Assembly: GCF_030730945.1 (NCBI RefSeq)
Contig: NZ_JAVAMS010000002.1
Span: forward strand, 806,001-870,000
DNA length: 64,000 nucleotides
Source of the DNA: Aurantiacibacter poecillastricola
GTDB lineage: Bacteria; Pseudomonadota; Alphaproteobacteria; Sphingomonadales; Sphingomonadaceae
Direction: 5' to 3'
This document shows positions 54,385 through 64,000 of the stretch, piece after piece; position 1 is the first letter of the stretch; each line of letters starts with the position of its first letter. The translations under genes were made by a program, and so were the position numbers. The notes beneath the pieces are model-generated. The model saw only the letters and a list, made by a program, of their open reading frames with translations, was not told the origin of the DNA and searched no databases.

Positions 54385-57228
54385 GTGAGCGACGAGACCG
54401 AAACTCTTGGCGCCCCGGAGAACCCGGGCGAATTCGAACGCATCGACATCGTCGAGGAAATGAAGACGAGCTATCTCGATTACGCGATGAGCGTGATCGT
54501 GAGCCGCGCATTGCCCGACGTTCGCGATGGCCTGAAGCCCGTCCACCGCCGCATTCTCTACGCCGCGCAGGTCGGCGGATACACTGCCAACCGGCCCTAT
54601 CGCAAATCGGCGAAGATCGTCGGTGAGGTCATGGGCTCCTACCACCCACATGGCGACAGCGCGATCTACGATGCACTCGCCCGCATGGTACAGCCGTGGT
54701 CGCTGCGCCTTCCCCTGATCGACGGCCAAGGCAACTTCGGTAGCATGGACCCGGATCCCCCTGCGGCCATGCGCTACACCGAGAGCCGTCTTGCCCGCGC
54801 GGCCGAACCGCTGCTGAACGATCTCGACAAGGATACAGTCGATTTCGTCGACAATTACGACGGCTCCGAGAAGGAGCCGTCCGTCCTCCCTGCGCGCTTT
54901 CCCAACCTGCTGGTCAACGGCGCAGGCGGCATCGCAGTGGGCATGGCGACGAATATCCCGCCACACAATCTGGGTGAGGTGATCGACGGCTGCTTTGCCT
55001 ACATGGACGATCCCGGCATTACGGCGGAGCAGCTGCACGAGATCATTCCGGGGCCCGACTTCCCCACCGCCCCTCTGATCCTGGGCAAGAGCGGTGCACG
55101 CTCGGCCTACACGACAGGTCGCGGCTCGATCCTGATGCGCAGCCGACACGAGATCGAGAAGGGTCGCGGCGACCGCGAGAGCATCGTGCTTACCTCCATT
55201 CCCTACCAGGTCGGCAAGGCCGGACTGGTCGAGAAGATCGCGGATGCCGCCAAGGAAAAGCGGATCGAGGGCATTGCCGACATTCGCGACGAATCCTCGC
55301 GCGCCGGTGTCCGCGTGGTGATCGACCTGAAGCGCGATGCGACGCCCGATGTCGTGCTCAACCAGCTTTGGCGGCATACGCCCGCACAGGCGAGTTTTCC
55401 GGCGAACATGCTGGCGATCCGCGGCGGCCGCCCGGAAACGCTGGACTTGCGGGATATCATCTCAAGCTTCATCGCCTTCCGCGAGCAGGTCATCACCCGG
55501 CGCACGAAGTTCGAGTTGAACAAAGCACGTGACCGAGCCCACGTTTTGCTGGGCCTGGTGGTCGCCGTGTCGAACCTCGACGAGGTGGTGGCGATGATCC
55601 GCGGATCGTCCAACCCGCAGATCGCGCGGCAGAAGCTGCTCGACAAGGAATGGCCGATTGGCGACATCGCGCAGTATATTCGCCTTGTTGAAGCGATCGA
55701 GCCGACGGCGGACGAGGCGGGCGGCACCTACCAGCTTTCCGAGCGGCAGGTGAAAGCCATCCTCGACCTGCGCCTGCATCGCCTGACGGCCCTTGGCCGC
55801 GACGAGATCGGCGACGAGCTGCAGGAACTGGCCGACAAGATCGAGTACTACCTCTCGCTGCTGGCCGACCGCGCAAAGCTGTATGGCGTTATGCGTGAGG
55901 AATTGCAGGAAGTGCGCGACCAGTTCGCTACGCCGCGCGTCTCCGAAATTGCGCCCGCGTGGGACGGGATCGAGGACGAGGACCTGATCGAGCGGGAGGA
56001 GATGGTCGTCACCGTCACTCACTCCGGCTACATCAAGCGCACCCCGCTCGATACCTTCCGCGCCCAGCGCCACGGCGGCAAGGGTCGTAGCGGCATGGCG
56101 ACGAAGGACGAGGATGCCGTCGTCGAAATGTTCGTAACTTCGACGCATAACCCCGTGCTTTTTTTCACGAATACGGGCCGGGTCTATCGCCTCAAGGTGT
56201 GGAAGCTGCCCGAAGGCGGTCCGCAGACGAAGGGTCGCCCGATGGTGAACCTGCTGCCGCTGGGCGACGAGGAACGCGTCACCAACGTACTGCCCCTGCC
56301 GGAGAACGAGGACGAGTGGGAAGCCCTCAACATCGTCTTCGCCACAGAGCAAGGCATGGTCCGCCGCAACTCGATGGATGCCTTCACCAATGTTCCCTCG
56401 AACGGCAAGTACGCGATGGGCTTTGTCGAAGGCAGTGGGGACCGGCTGATCGGCGTGCGCCTGCTGAACGAGGAACAGGAGATCTTCCTCGCATCCGACG
56501 CCGGCAAGGCGATTCGCTTCGCCGCCACGGATGCGCGCGAAACGAAGAGCCGTACCGGTATCGGCGTACGCGGCATGGCCCTGAAGGACGGCGCCAAGGT
56601 TGTTTCGTTGGCGGTGCTCGACAAGCTGAGTGCCGACATGGAAACGCGCGACGCCTATCTGCGCGCGGCGGACTGGAAGAACAACGAGGCGGTGGCTAGC
56701 CTGCCCGCCGATCAGGTCAACGCCATGACGGAGGGCGAGGAGTTCATTCTCACCATCACGGCCAACGGCTATGGCAAGATTTCCAGCGCCTACGAATACC
56801 GCACCACAGGTCGCGGGGGACAGGGTATCACCAATATCGGCACGCCCGGCAGCGATCCGGAGCGTAACGGCCCGGTCGTTGCCAGCTTCCCGATCCGCCA
56901 TGGCATGCAATTGATGCTGGTGACCGACCGTGCGAAGCTCATACGTTTGCCGGTGAATTTCCGCCATTTGATCGAGGGCGGCTTCGAGAATCACCTAGGT
57001 TGGGCCATCTACGGGCGCAGCTCATCAGGCATCCGTATCTTCGACGTCGCGAAGGGCGAACATATCGTCGGCGCTGCCCGCATCGATGAGGACGAGAGCC
57101 CTGAAAACGAAGCCGAGGAAGCCGTGGTCGAGGAGATGCTCGAACGCCGCGGCGGTGGTGACGAGACCACGCCCCATACGACGATGGACCGGGACGACAA
57201 TATCGACGAGGAACCGGACGCGGATTGA
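54385..57228 (+). CDS. gyrA: DNA gyrase subunit A
   Basis: 947 residues from a GTG start. Catalytic Tyr131 lies in [10 protein letters not shown]. The quinolone region reads [18 protein letters not shown] with Ser92 and Asp96 (E. coli Ser83, Asp87), the susceptible-type residues. The C-terminal beta-pinwheel contains QRHGGKG as its GyrA box (canonical QRRGGKG), and the protein ends in an acidic tail. It introduces negative supercoils with GyrB. The 279-bp upstream region contains no other gene. Confidence 0.98.
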   Translation: MSDETETLGAPENPGEFERIDIVEEMKTSYLDYAMSVIVSRALPDVRDGLKPVHRRILYAAQVGGYTANRPYRKSAKIVGEVMGSYHPHGDSAIYDALARMVQPWSLRLPLIDGQGNFGSMDPDPPAAMRYTESRLARAAEPLLNDLDKDTVDFVDNYDGSEKEPSVLPARFPNLLVNGAGGIAVGMATNIPPHNLGEVIDGCFAYMDDPGITAEQLHEIIPGPDFPTAPLILGKSGARSAYTTGRGSILMRSRHEIEKGRGDRESIVLTSIPYQVGKAGLVEKIADAAKEKRIEGIADIRDESSRAGVRVVIDLKRDATPDVVLNQLWRHTPAQASFPANMLAIRGGRPETLDLRDIISSFIAFREQVITRRTKFELNKARDRAHVLLGLVVAVSNLDEVVAMIRGSSNPQIARQKLLDKEWPIGDIAQYIRLVEAIEPTADEAGGTYQLSERQVKAILDLRLHRLTALGRDEIGDELQELADKIEYYLSLLADRAKLYGVMREELQEVRDQFATPRVSEIAPAWDGIEDEDLIEREEMVVTVTHSGYIKRTPLDTFRAQRHGGKGRSGMATKDEDAVVEMFVTSTHNPVLFFTNTGRVYRLKVWKLPEGGPQTKGRPMVNLLPLGDEERVTNVLPLPENEDEWEALNIVFATEQGMVRRNSMDAFTNVPSNGKYAMGFVEGSGDRLIGVRLLNEEQEIFLASDAGKAIRFAATDARETKSRTGIGVRGMALKDGAKVVSLAVLDKLSADMETRDAYLRAADWKNNEAVASLPADQVNAMTEGEEFILTITANGYGKISSAYEYRTTGRGGQGITNIGTPGSDPERNGPVVASFPIRHGMQLMLVTDRAKLIRLPVNFRHLIEGGFENHLGWAIYGRSSSGIRIFDVAKGEHIVGAARIDEDESPENEAEEAVVEEMLERRGGGDETTPHTTMDRDDNIDEEPDAD

Positions 57229-57830
57229 TTCCGCCGCGAAGCCATCGTTTTGATTTCTGAGAAGATCCCGCCGCCACATTCTCTCGGTAGGTGCGCCGGC
57301 GCGGTTCTTGTCCGTTCATGGCCCAACCGGGTGCGATTGCGACAGCTCTGCCCACCTTTTTGTGCGAACGCGAACGCCACACAGGCGCGGGTGAAAGGGC
57401 TGACTGCCAGGAGGCTAGTCGCCAAGGACTGCTAGTGCAGTCGTCGCATTGTTAGCGTAGGGATTGCCTCAGTCGTTCCGCCCCCGAACCGCTGCATTCC
57501 GTCCACGCGGGGGTCGGACAGATATTTGGCATAAGGGAATGAATGGCTCCGCGAACCCTAAAGGTCGCTAGCGTCCTAGAAATCGGGCGAAGAATCCGGG
57601 CTTTTCCATAGGCTCGATCCGGCCGAACTTCATCCGGCGTAAGTCGGGATCTTGAAAGGGTCTCGGTTGCGACCAACTGTCTGGCTTGGATGAACGATAC
57701 GTCAACTTAGTCATGGATTGCTCTCCCCTTGTGAGCGACTCAAGACCCGTACATGTTTATGCCACCGCGCCCATGCTGCGGGGATTGTCCAGCTGATCTT
57801 ATCCCCCGTTTTAACCGGTCGTCGCAGCCG
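57229..57830. other. Gene-free stretch between gyrA and the YhhN-family gene
   Basis: No ORF with family signal or good start was found on either strand. A perfect small hairpin GACTGC-TAGT-GCAGTC lies near 57427-57442. The stretch looks less GC-rich than its flanks and may be decayed former coding DNA or unrecognised regulation. Confidence 0.5.
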
Positions 57831-58577
57831 TCAGTCGGCTCGCCGATAAACCATGCGAAGCTCCGGATTGCGCTTCCGAAGGGTGGTAACTACACCCACC
57901 GTGATCAGGAACTGGCCGAGGTAGTAGATCGGCCAGACGAGATATTCGGGCACCAGGCTGCCCGATAGCGGTCCCAGCTCAGCGAAGAGCAGCAGGTCGG
58001 AAACCACGAACAACAGGGCCCCGGCCGCTACGCGCATCCTTGGAAAGTCGCTCATCCAGGCACTCGCCGCCATCAGACCGAGCGCAACGCCGTAAATCGC
58101 CACCATCCAGCCGAACGAGCGATCATACGGCAGGAAATAACCGATCAATGGCGGCAGCATGAGGATCGCGAGGAAGATCCACTGATCTCTGCCATGCAGT
58201 TTCCCGCGCGAATGCTGCATGAAAACCGACACGGCGAGCATGTGGAATACGAAGAATAGCGCGCCGCCTACGATCAGGTCGAATTGCGCAGGCAGCCACA
58301 CCTCGAGATCGGGCACCAGCAGCACGACAGGCAGGCGCGAGCCTTCGATCGCCATGTCCGCCATAGCCGCCACACCCAGCGCCAGCGCCAGACGCCGGGA
58401 ATCCGCACTGCCGTGCCGCAGATAAGCGTAGATGGCGAGAAAGCCGACGGCAAAGCCCTTGATAGGTATCAGGAACAGTTCCGGCAGGTTCGTCGCCTGC
58501 AAGTAGTAGAAAGAAAGCGCGGCAACCACGCTCAGCAGCAGGAATGGACGCTTCTCGGCGAGGGCTCTTCTCGGCAT
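57831..58577 (-). CDS. YhhN family (lysoplasmalogenase-like) membrane protein
   Basis: 248 residues with about eight hydrophobic segments. The family's conserved stretches are visible: [55 protein letters not shown] and [12 protein letters not shown]. YhhN/TMEM86 proteins hydrolyse lysoplasmalogens in other organisms, and activity in this group is unproven. It lies opposite trmFO with a 63-nt divergent gap. Confidence 0.85.
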   Translation of the reverse strand: MPRRALAEKRPFLLLSVVAALSFYYLQATNLPELFLIPIKGFAVGFLAIYAYLRHGSADSRRLALALGVAAMADMAIEGSRLPVVLLVPDLEVWLPAQFDLIVGGALFFVFHMLAVSVFMQHSRGKLHGRDQWIFLAILMLPPLIGYFLPYDRSFGWMVAIYGVALGLMAASAWMSDFPRMRVAAGALLFVVSDLLLFAELGPLSGSLVPEYLVWPIYYLGQFLITVGVVTTLRKRNPELRMVYRRAD

Positions 58578-58640
58578 GTTGACGCCCTACTCGCGCCGCT
58601 GCATTTGCGCCAGCGCTCGCAAGCGCTTATCTGCCGCCGC

Positions 58641-60008
58641 ATGAAGCACCAGGTTCACATTATCGGGGGCGGTCTTGCAGGCAGCGAAGCAGCTTGGCAG
58701 ATGGCCCAGCGCGGAATTCGCGTCCGCCTTTCCGAAATGCGCGGGGGCGGCGGCGAGACTGCGGCCCACCAGACCGATGGTCTGGCGGAACTCGTGTGCT
58801 CCAATTCCTTCCGCTCAGACGATGACGAGAAGAACGCTGTAGGCCTGCTCCATCACGAGATGCGGCGACTCGACAGTATCGTGATGGCTGCCGGTGAGAT
58901 CGCCCGCGTTCCTGCCGGCAGCGCCATGGCGGTCGATCGCGATGTGTTCAGCTCCGAGGTGCAGAAACGCCTCGAAAATCATCCGAACATCGAGGTAGTG
59001 CGCGAAAAGGTTGACCAGCTTCCCGGCGAGGGCCTGACGATCGTCGCCACCGGCCCCCTCACCGCCGCAAGCCTCGCCGAGAGTATCGTGAGTGCAACCG
59101 GAGCGGATCGCCTTGCTTTCTTCGATGCCATCGCGCCCATAGTCTATCGCGACAGCATCGACATGGAAAAGGCCTGGATCCAGTCGCGCTGGAACAAGAC
59201 AACCATCGCCTCCAACGAGGATGGCGACTACATCAACTGCCCGATGACGAAGGAGCAGTACGAAACCTTCGTACAGGGCTTGCTCGACGCCGAAAAGGGC
59301 GAGTTCAAGGAGTGGGAAGCCGACACGCCCTATTTCGATGGCTGCATGCCGATAGAGGTCATGGCCGAGCGTGGATTGGAAACCTTGCGGTACGGGCCGA
59401 TGAAGGGCGTCGGCCTCGACAATCCGCACGACCGCACCGAAGAACATCCGCAAGGCCGCTGGCCTTATGCCGTGGTGCAACTGCGGCAGGACAACAAGCT
59501 CGGCACCCTGTGGAACATGGTCGGGTTTCAGACCAAGATGAAATACGGCGCGCAGGTGGAGCTTTTCCGCACCATTCCCGGGCTGGAGAATGCCGAGTTC
59601 GCGCGTCTGGGCGGAATGCACCGCAACACCTTCATCAACTCGCCGGAATTGCTGGACCGCCAGCTGCGCCTGAAATCCGCGCCCCATATCCGCTTTGCCG
59701 GGCAGGTGACCGGCTGCGAAGGGTATGTCGAGAGCAGCGCAGTCGGCCTGATGGCGGGCCTCATGACCGCTGCCGAACTTGCTGGCGAAGCATGGTCCCC
59801 TCCCCCTGCCACCACGGCGATGGGAGCTTTGCTGAGCCATATCACCGGCGATGCCGATGCTGCGCACTTCCAGCCGATGAACGTGAATTTTGGCCTTTTC
59901 CCGCCCTTGCACGAGGTGAAAAAGAAGCAGCGCAAGGAAGCCTATACCAGCCGTGCCAAAGGTCATTTCGGCGAATGGCTGGCGGGAATGGCGAGCGTTC
60001 CCGCCTGA
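58641..60008 (+). CDS. trmFO: Folate-dependent tRNA(uracil-54) methyltransferase TrmFO
   Basis: 455 residues from the ATG at 58641 ([19 protein letters not shown]), which starts directly at the FAD-binding GxGxxG-type motif at 9-14. C53 (ELVCSNSF) and C235 (FDGCMPIE) correspond to the two catalytic-site cysteines described for TrmFO. It forms ribothymidine at U54 using methylenetetrahydrofolate. A long ORF extension upstream (from 58284) is non-coding. The ribosome binding site is weak. Confidence 0.96.
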   Translation: MKHQVHIIGGGLAGSEAAWQMAQRGIRVRLSEMRGGGGETAAHQTDGLAELVCSNSFRSDDDEKNAVGLLHHEMRRLDSIVMAAGEIARVPAGSAMAVDRDVFSSEVQKRLENHPNIEVVREKVDQLPGEGLTIVATGPLTAASLAESIVSATGADRLAFFDAIAPIVYRDSIDMEKAWIQSRWNKTTIASNEDGDYINCPMTKEQYETFVQGLLDAEKGEFKEWEADTPYFDGCMPIEVMAERGLETLRYGPMKGVGLDNPHDRTEEHPQGRWPYAVVQLRQDNKLGTLWNMVGFQTKMKYGAQVELFRTIPGLENAEFARLGGMHRNTFINSPELLDRQLRLKSAPHIRFAGQVTGCEGYVESSAVGLMAGLMTAAELAGEAWSPPPATTAMGALLSHITGDADAAHFQPMNVNFGLFPPLHEVKKKQRKEAYTSRAKGHFGEWLAGMASVPA

Positions 60009-60012
60009 TGGC

Positions 60013-60486
60013 CTAGCAGTTACAGCTTGGCCGCGAGGTACGCCTCGGCTTAGGCGCGCTGGTAGCGAATTCGGCCTGGGTCAGTTCCTGATCCTCGTTA
60101 GCATCCATCTCTGCGAAGCGGGTGGAAGTGGTGATCGCCCATTCCTCGAATGTCAGCAGATTGTTGCCATCGGTATCGAGGTTGCGGAAGGAATCCGTGC
60201 GCGAGGAGAGCATTTCGTTGCGAGTGATCTTCAGGTCGCGGTTCCGATCGTACCGGAAGAAGCGCCTCTGCTCGCGCGTGAGTTCACTTGCCTCGGGGGG
60301 TTCTGGCCCGGTCAGGTCGGATATGTCGGCGCTGGGAAGTGCATCGGGATCGGCAGCTGTCGACACCTCCGGCGACCGATCGGGCGGAGGTGCGCCCTGT
60401 TCCACCTGTGCCCGCCCCTGCACCCAGAACAGACCCAGGCCCACGAGCAGCAAGGCGCCAAAGGCGCCGAGAATCATCCTGTCCAT
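60013..60486 (-). CDS. EF-hand protein with N-terminal anchor
   Basis: 157 residues. A hydrophobic segment (ILGAFGALLLVGLGLFWV) is followed by a Pro/Asp-rich linker and three EF-hand-like loops: DRNRDLKITRNE, DTDGNNLLTFEE and DANEDQELTQAE, each with Asp/Asn at loop positions 1, 3 and 5. It is likely a membrane-tethered periplasmic calcium-binding protein. It ends in a Cys-containing tail (RPSCNC). It converges on trmFO with a 4-nt gap. Confidence 0.88.
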   Translation of the reverse strand: MDRMILGAFGALLLVGLGLFWVQGRAQVEQGAPPPDRSPEVSTAADPDALPSADISDLTGPEPPEASELTREQRRFFRYDRNRDLKITRNEMLSSRTDSFRNLDTDGNNLLTFEEWAITTSTRFAEMDANEDQELTQAEFATSAPKPRRTSRPSCNC

Positions 60487-60515
60487 CGATATCCCCTCAG
60501 ATTCGAAGGACTTAG

Positions 60516-61172
60516 CTAGCGCCCGACCACGCCCAGGCGCAAGGCCATTGCCATCGCACCCGGTCCGTCGAGCAGATCGCTGCTCCCACGCTCCAGCGCG
60601 CGCAGGGCAAGGCCCCGCAGCACAGTCAAAGAACGCGCACTGCGCGGGAGCCGGCCCTGATCCTGCCCGATTGACCTCACCCTTTCCAACGTGAGTGCGC
60701 GTTCGCGCTCATCGGAAAGGTTCATCGCAAGATCGGCCAGCGACCATTGCTCTGCCGCCCGCCGAACCGCTTCTTCCTCCCCGCACTTATCAGAGAAGTT
60801 TAGCATTCCGGACCACGCGTCAGCATGACCACCCGCAAAACCCTCGATCTCCTGTCGCCCGAGGGTTTCCGACAGCAATCCCTCCCACCCATCGACGAGC
60901 GAGCCCAGCATTTCGGTAGCCCCCTCATACCTGGAAAGCAGCGCCAGCAACGGCTCGCCCACTGGCCACTCGGAGGTATCCTGCGCAAATCGATCGCGCC
61001 ACCAGGCGAGCTTCATCTGCGCGATTACCGGCTCCCCCTGCTGACGTACGATGCCCGACAACCTTGCGTTGAGCGCGAGCAGGGCCAGCACATTATCGCG
61101 GTTCCGGCGCGGTGCGTAGGATAGCGCAAGGCGCTGCGGCAAAGGCAGGGTTTCGATGAGATCAGCTGTCAT
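60516..61172 (-). CDS. Squalene/phytoene synthase-like protein (NDUFAF6-like)
   Basis: 218 residues from the ATG at 61172. The family segments LALSYAPRRNRDNVLALLALN, QMKLAWWRDRF and LGSLVDGWEGLL are visible, but the two DxxxD metal motifs of true synthases are degraded (the first is absent, the second reduced). This resembles the NDUFAF6-like members, which act in complex I assembly in mitochondria. A GTG at 61199 would add nine residues. Confidence 0.7.
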   Translation of the reverse strand: MTADLIETLPLPQRLALSYAPRRNRDNVLALLALNARLSGIVRQQGEPVIAQMKLAWWRDRFAQDTSEWPVGEPLLALLSRYEGATEMLGSLVDGWEGLLSETLGRQEIEGFAGGHADAWSGMLNFSDKCGEEEAVRRAAEQWSLADLAMNLSDERERALTLERVRSIGQDQGRLPRSARSLTVLRGLALRALERGSSDLLDGPGAMAMALRLGVVGR

Positions 61173-61483
61173 TGAGAATGGCGTTTTCGCCTGAAACACG
61201 AGCGCTTGTCAAAGCCCGATTCGCGCGCTTCGCCCGATTGGGCCGTTAGGACCAATTCAACCAAGCACCTTGAGCATTTCGAGATTGTTGGGACCTAAGA
61301 AATGCCTGTGCAAGAGAGCCAGCAGGGCCTGCAGTCATATCTAATCCAGCGAAATTCTGGATCGTTCTCCGCGCAAGCTGCGGGATGGTGGTGCAAAGAG
61401 GCTGTTAACTTTGCCTCGTTACCACCCCGTAACCACGCCCCCGGTAAGTCAGGACGGTTCGCTGGTAATTCACAGGTGATTGC
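61173..61483. other. Intergenic stretch before the Tad genes
   Basis: No good gene. A perfect GCAAAG-N10-CTTTGC dyad (61393-61414) lies 70 nt before the TadG start, within a larger GGTGGT...ACCACC region, and may be an operator or hairpin. A 61-codon ORF from 61302 overlaps the TadG gene and lacks a ribosome binding site. Confidence 0.4.
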
Positions 61484-63079
61484 ATGACCGCCAACTTCGT
61501 TTCCAAGACGCTCAAGAACCTTCGGCAGTGCAACGGCGGCAATGCGACCCTGCTGGTTGCGCTCGGCATGCCTGTCCTGATCGGTGGCGCGGGGCTCGGC
61601 GTTGACGTCACGCAGTGGTACATGTGGAAACGCGAGCTGCAGTTCGCGGTTGACCAGGCAGCGGTGGCGGGTGCCTGGGCCCGTGCCGAGGCCGATACCG
61701 AGAGCACCTATGTCGAGCGCGCAGAACAGGAATTCGCCGCCAACCTGTCGGTGACCGACGATTTCAATGCCGATCCGGACGTTCAGCTCGCCAATTTCGC
61801 GGGCGGTACGCTCAACTCCGTCGCGGTATCTGCGACGGCAACAAAGCCCCTGCCCTTCACCAGCTTCCTGACCGGCAAGAGCGCCACGATTTTCGCCTTT
61901 GCGCAAGCGTCCTTCGAAGAAGGTGAAGACTTTACCAGTTGCCTGATCGCCACCGATCCCGACGATGAAGGCGCGGTCACCATCGGCGGCAACGCAGTGT
62001 TGACGGCCAGCTGCGGCATGCAGGCCCTGTCGACCGACGACCTGTCCATTCGCGTGAACGGCAATCCCGATGTCGATGCGGGCTGGATCCTGTCTGCCGG
62101 TGGCATCGACGAATGGCTGAAAAACAATACCGACGATGTGATCCTGGAATATCAGGACGGCCTCTTCGATCCCTTCGCGGATCTCGATCCGCCCAATCCG
62201 GCGGAATCCCAGGTGGCGCGGACCTATAGCTGTTCTGCCCAGGGCGACACGACCTTCGCCGATGTCGATACGCGCACCGTCACCGACTATTCCTACTGGT
62301 CCGGGCCGAACAAGAACAATGTCGAGCCGTGGGAGTTCGAGGAAGCGCGCGCCAGCTCCGACGTATCAACTAGCGAGGACCGGGTGCTGGTTCAGAACGG
62401 CACCGTAGCGGGTACCGATATCGTGGAGGAACCGGTCTGGAGGGACCTCGGCGGCACTGGCCAGAACAAGAAGTGGGAACGTCGAGATTATCGCCGCAGT
62501 ACCACCTATTCCAACATCGAGGTCATGGAGGGTGGCCAGGCGGGCAACGTTCGCCCCGGCACCTACGCCAACATCCATATCGGCTGCGACACCGCTTTTG
62601 CGCCGGGCGTCTACAACATCGTGGGTGGTTCGCTCACCATCAACGGCCAGCATGAGGTGAGCGGCGCGGGCGTGATGTTCGTGCTGTATGAAGGCGCTTC
62701 GATCCACATCAATGGCGGTGCCGACATCAATCTGACCGCAATGACAGCCTCCGATCTCATGGCCGTCGGCGTATCCCCCACCGATGCGAACGACCTGGCT
62801 GAAATGCTGGTATTCGAGGATCGCGACGGACCGGGTGCAGGCAACAACGGCCACAGTTTCAATGGCAACGCCGAAACCGTGCTGAACGGCAAGATGTATT
62901 TCCCCGTAAGCGAGGTGTTCTTCGCCGGAACGGCGAGCGTCACCAGCATGTGCCTGATGATCGCGGCCAACAACATCACCATCACCGGCACCACCGACAT
63001 GCAGACTTTCTGCCCCCCAGACACGTCGGAAGAGACCATAACGGCATCAACCGCGGCGACCGTGAGACTGGTTGCGTGA
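61484..63079 (+). CDS. TadG-type Tad pilus assembly protein
   Basis: 531 residues. The N-terminal signature of Tad-family proteins: LRQCNGGNATLLVALGMPVLIGGAGLGVDVTQWYMWKRELQFAVDQAA, with the hydrophobic anchor at about 24-43. The C-terminal half is beta-rich with repeated NGxGG-type turns (GSLTINGQHEVSGAGVMFVLYEGASIHINGGADINL), looking like a parallel beta-helix instead of the VWA domain seen in many TadG proteins. Probably exported in the Tad pilus apparatus. It overlaps the next gene by 1 nt. Confidence 0.8.
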   Translation: MTANFVSKTLKNLRQCNGGNATLLVALGMPVLIGGAGLGVDVTQWYMWKRELQFAVDQAAVAGAWARAEADTESTYVERAEQEFAANLSVTDDFNADPDVQLANFAGGTLNSVAVSATATKPLPFTSFLTGKSATIFAFAQASFEEGEDFTSCLIATDPDDEGAVTIGGNAVLTASCGMQALSTDDLSIRVNGNPDVDAGWILSAGGIDEWLKNNTDDVILEYQDGLFDPFADLDPPNPAESQVARTYSCSAQGDTTFADVDTRTVTDYSYWSGPNKNNVEPWEFEEARASSDVSTSEDRVLVQNGTVAGTDIVEEPVWRDLGGTGQNKKWERRDYRRSTTYSNIEVMEGGQAGNVRPGTYANIHIGCDTAFAPGVYNIVGGSLTINGQHEVSGAGVMFVLYEGASIHINGGADINLTAMTASDLMAVGVSPTDANDLAEMLVFEDRDGPGAGNNGHSFNGNAETVLNGKMYFPVSEVFFAGTASVTSMCLMIAANNITITGTTDMQTFCPPDTSEETITASTAATVRLVA

Positions 63080-63552
63080 TGATGCGAACGGGAATTCTGC
63101 GTCCGCTGGCGCGCCGCGCCGGCATCCGGGCGGACGAGCGGGGCTCGATGGCGATTGAGACTGCCTTCGTCGCCCCGGTCCTCCTCATCCTGGCGCTGGG
63201 AGGCTTCGAAGTCAGCACCATGGTTGCGCGGCAGACCGAATTGCAGAGCGCGGCCGCCGAAGCCGCGGCCGTTGTGCGCGCGGTCATCCCGGAAACGGCC
63301 GCCGACAGGACGACGGTGCGCAACATCCTTGCGACCTCCACCGGCCTCGCCACCAACCAGATCACCGTGACCGAGATCTATCGTTGCGGAACGGCCACCG
63401 CCTATACGAATACCGCGGATACCTGCGGCTCAGTCACCGAATACAAGTTCATTCGGGTGGACCTTACCGATACCTACGCCCCCATCTGGACCGAATGGGG
63501 CGTAGGTTCCGGGTTCGACTACAATGTCAGCCGAACAGTGCAGATCGGGTAA
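63079..63552 (+). CDS. TadE-family pseudopilin-like protein
   Basis: 157 residues. A prepilin-like anchor follows the basic start: RADERGSMAIETAFVAPVLLILALGGFEV, with the conserved E five residues into the hydrophobic stretch. The ATG overlaps the previous stop (TGATG). It is probably a minor pilin of the Tad/Flp system, processed by the prepilin peptidase TadV. The start could also be the second ATG at 63082. Confidence 0.88.
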   Translation: MMRTGILRPLARRAGIRADERGSMAIETAFVAPVLLILALGGFEVSTMVARQTELQSAAAEAAAVVRAVIPETAADRTTVRNILATSTGLATNQITVTEIYRCGTATAYTNTADTCGSVTEYKFIRVDLTDTYAPIWTEWGVGSGFDYNVSRTVQIG

Positions 63553-63558
63553 AGGCGC

Positions 63559-63999
63559 ATGACCATCATTTCCCTGTTTCACCGGATCCGGCGCGACGAG
63601 AGTGGCGCGACGATCATCGAATTCGCCTTGCTGGCGCCGATGTTCCTGCTGATGCTGATGGGCGTGCTTCAGGTTGGCGTGGCGATGCAGAACTACAATG
63701 CCCTGCGCAATCTCTCTGCCGATGTCGCACGCATGGCGATGGTGCAGTATCAGACAGGCAATTCGCTAACCAACTCTCAGATCGAAACCTGGGCGGAAAA
63801 CCATGCCCTGGGTGCGCCTTACCTGCTGGATCAGAACCGGGTGAACGCGGTCGTGACAACTCCGGGCACACAGCGAGTGGCAGGAGCGACCGAACTGCAG
63901 ATCGTCATATCCTACCAGATCGACAGCTTCCTGGATTTCGCAGGTATCGATTCTCCTTTCATAACCTACACCAGGCCGGTCTTCCTGCTCGATTCCTGA
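63559..63999 (+). CDS. TadE-family pseudopilin-like protein
   Basis: 146 residues. DESGATIIEFALLAPMFLLMLMGVLQVGVAM is the typical TadE prepilin-like segment (G/E followed by a long hydrophobic run). It ends one base before the window edge, so it is complete. It lies 6 nt after the previous gene. The three Tad genes probably continue into an operon outside the window. Confidence 0.88.
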   Translation: MTIISLFHRIRRDESGATIIEFALLAPMFLLMLMGVLQVGVAMQNYNALRNLSADVARMAMVQYQTGNSLTNSQIETWAENHALGAPYLLDQNRVNAVVTTPGTQRVAGATELQIVISYQIDSFLDFAGIDSPFITYTRPVFLLDS

Positions 64000-64000
64000 T

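Noticed and set aside
61302..61487. 61-codon ORF before TadG
   Set aside because: It has no ribosome binding site and overlaps the TadG start by 4 nt without family signal.

Overview
The window reads as one contiguous piece of an alphaproteobacterial chromosome, most likely Sphingomonadales and probably close to Erythrobacteraceae. This is inferred from gene content, the high-GC codon pattern, the dnaK-dnaJ and hrcA-grpE layouts, PEP-CTERM proteins and the Tad genes. It was not tested by any search. No rRNA, tRNA, CRISPR array, insertion sequence or prophage was recognised. Coding density is high, with many 4-nt stop/start overlaps (rph-rdgB, hemW-xer, cysK-hydrolase, hisI-acyl-CoA dehydrogenase, glyQ-glyS, rsmI-yraN).

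Layout. 1-7.2 kb: cvpA (partial), radA, a patatin-like lipase, dnaJ and dnaK with a sigma32-like promoter. 7.2-9.3 kb: PCuAC copper chaperone, a HEMTH metallopeptidase-like protein, an isochorismatase-like hydrolase and a glycine-zipper protein. 9.3-12.4 kb: grpE-hrcA on the minus strand, divergent from rph-rdgB. 12.4-19 kb: a CAP-domain protein, hemW, a Xer-type recombinase, DedA, gshB, yraN, rsmI and an LpoA-like lipoprotein. 19-24.5 kb: parE, a beta-lactamase-fold serine hydrolase and a MoxR/VWA pair. 24.5-34.2 kb: mostly metabolism (GST, DUF1343/NamZ-like, DOMON-like, tyrS, PilZ, MFS, cysK, dienelactone hydrolase, acyl-CoA dehydrogenase, hisI). 34.2-42 kb: an orphan structured region with a plus-strand terminator, then comF, a methyltransferase, ppdK, glyS and glyQ. 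42-45.7 kb: three TraB/GumN-family proteins with an XRE regulator/membrane-protein module among them. 45.7-52.8 kb: rplY, a secreted protein, pth and ychF, with a 4-kb PEP-CTERM/TPR lipoprotein island lodged between pth and ychF. 52.8-61.2 kb: a TPR protein, gyrA, a gene-poor 600-bp stretch, a YhhN-family protein, trmFO, an EF-hand protein and a squalene/phytoene synthase-like protein. 61.5-64 kb: three Tad pilus TadG/TadE-type genes.

The most notable system is the PEP-CTERM island. Both PEP-CTERM genes carry a textbook sigma54 -24/-12 promoter. Upstream of each, a 17-bp dyad and a GTTAACCA box sit at exactly the same distances (70-71 and 32 nt before the -24 element). This points to a shared activator-controlled sigma54 regulon for exosortase substrates. 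The two intervening minus-strand genes are related TPR lipoproteins. The exosortase and the predicted activator are not in the window. Second in interest is a plus-strand intrinsic terminator at about 34.5 kb that ends no annotated gene. It is preceded by two perfect hairpins and a 13-codon ORF with a good ribosome binding site.
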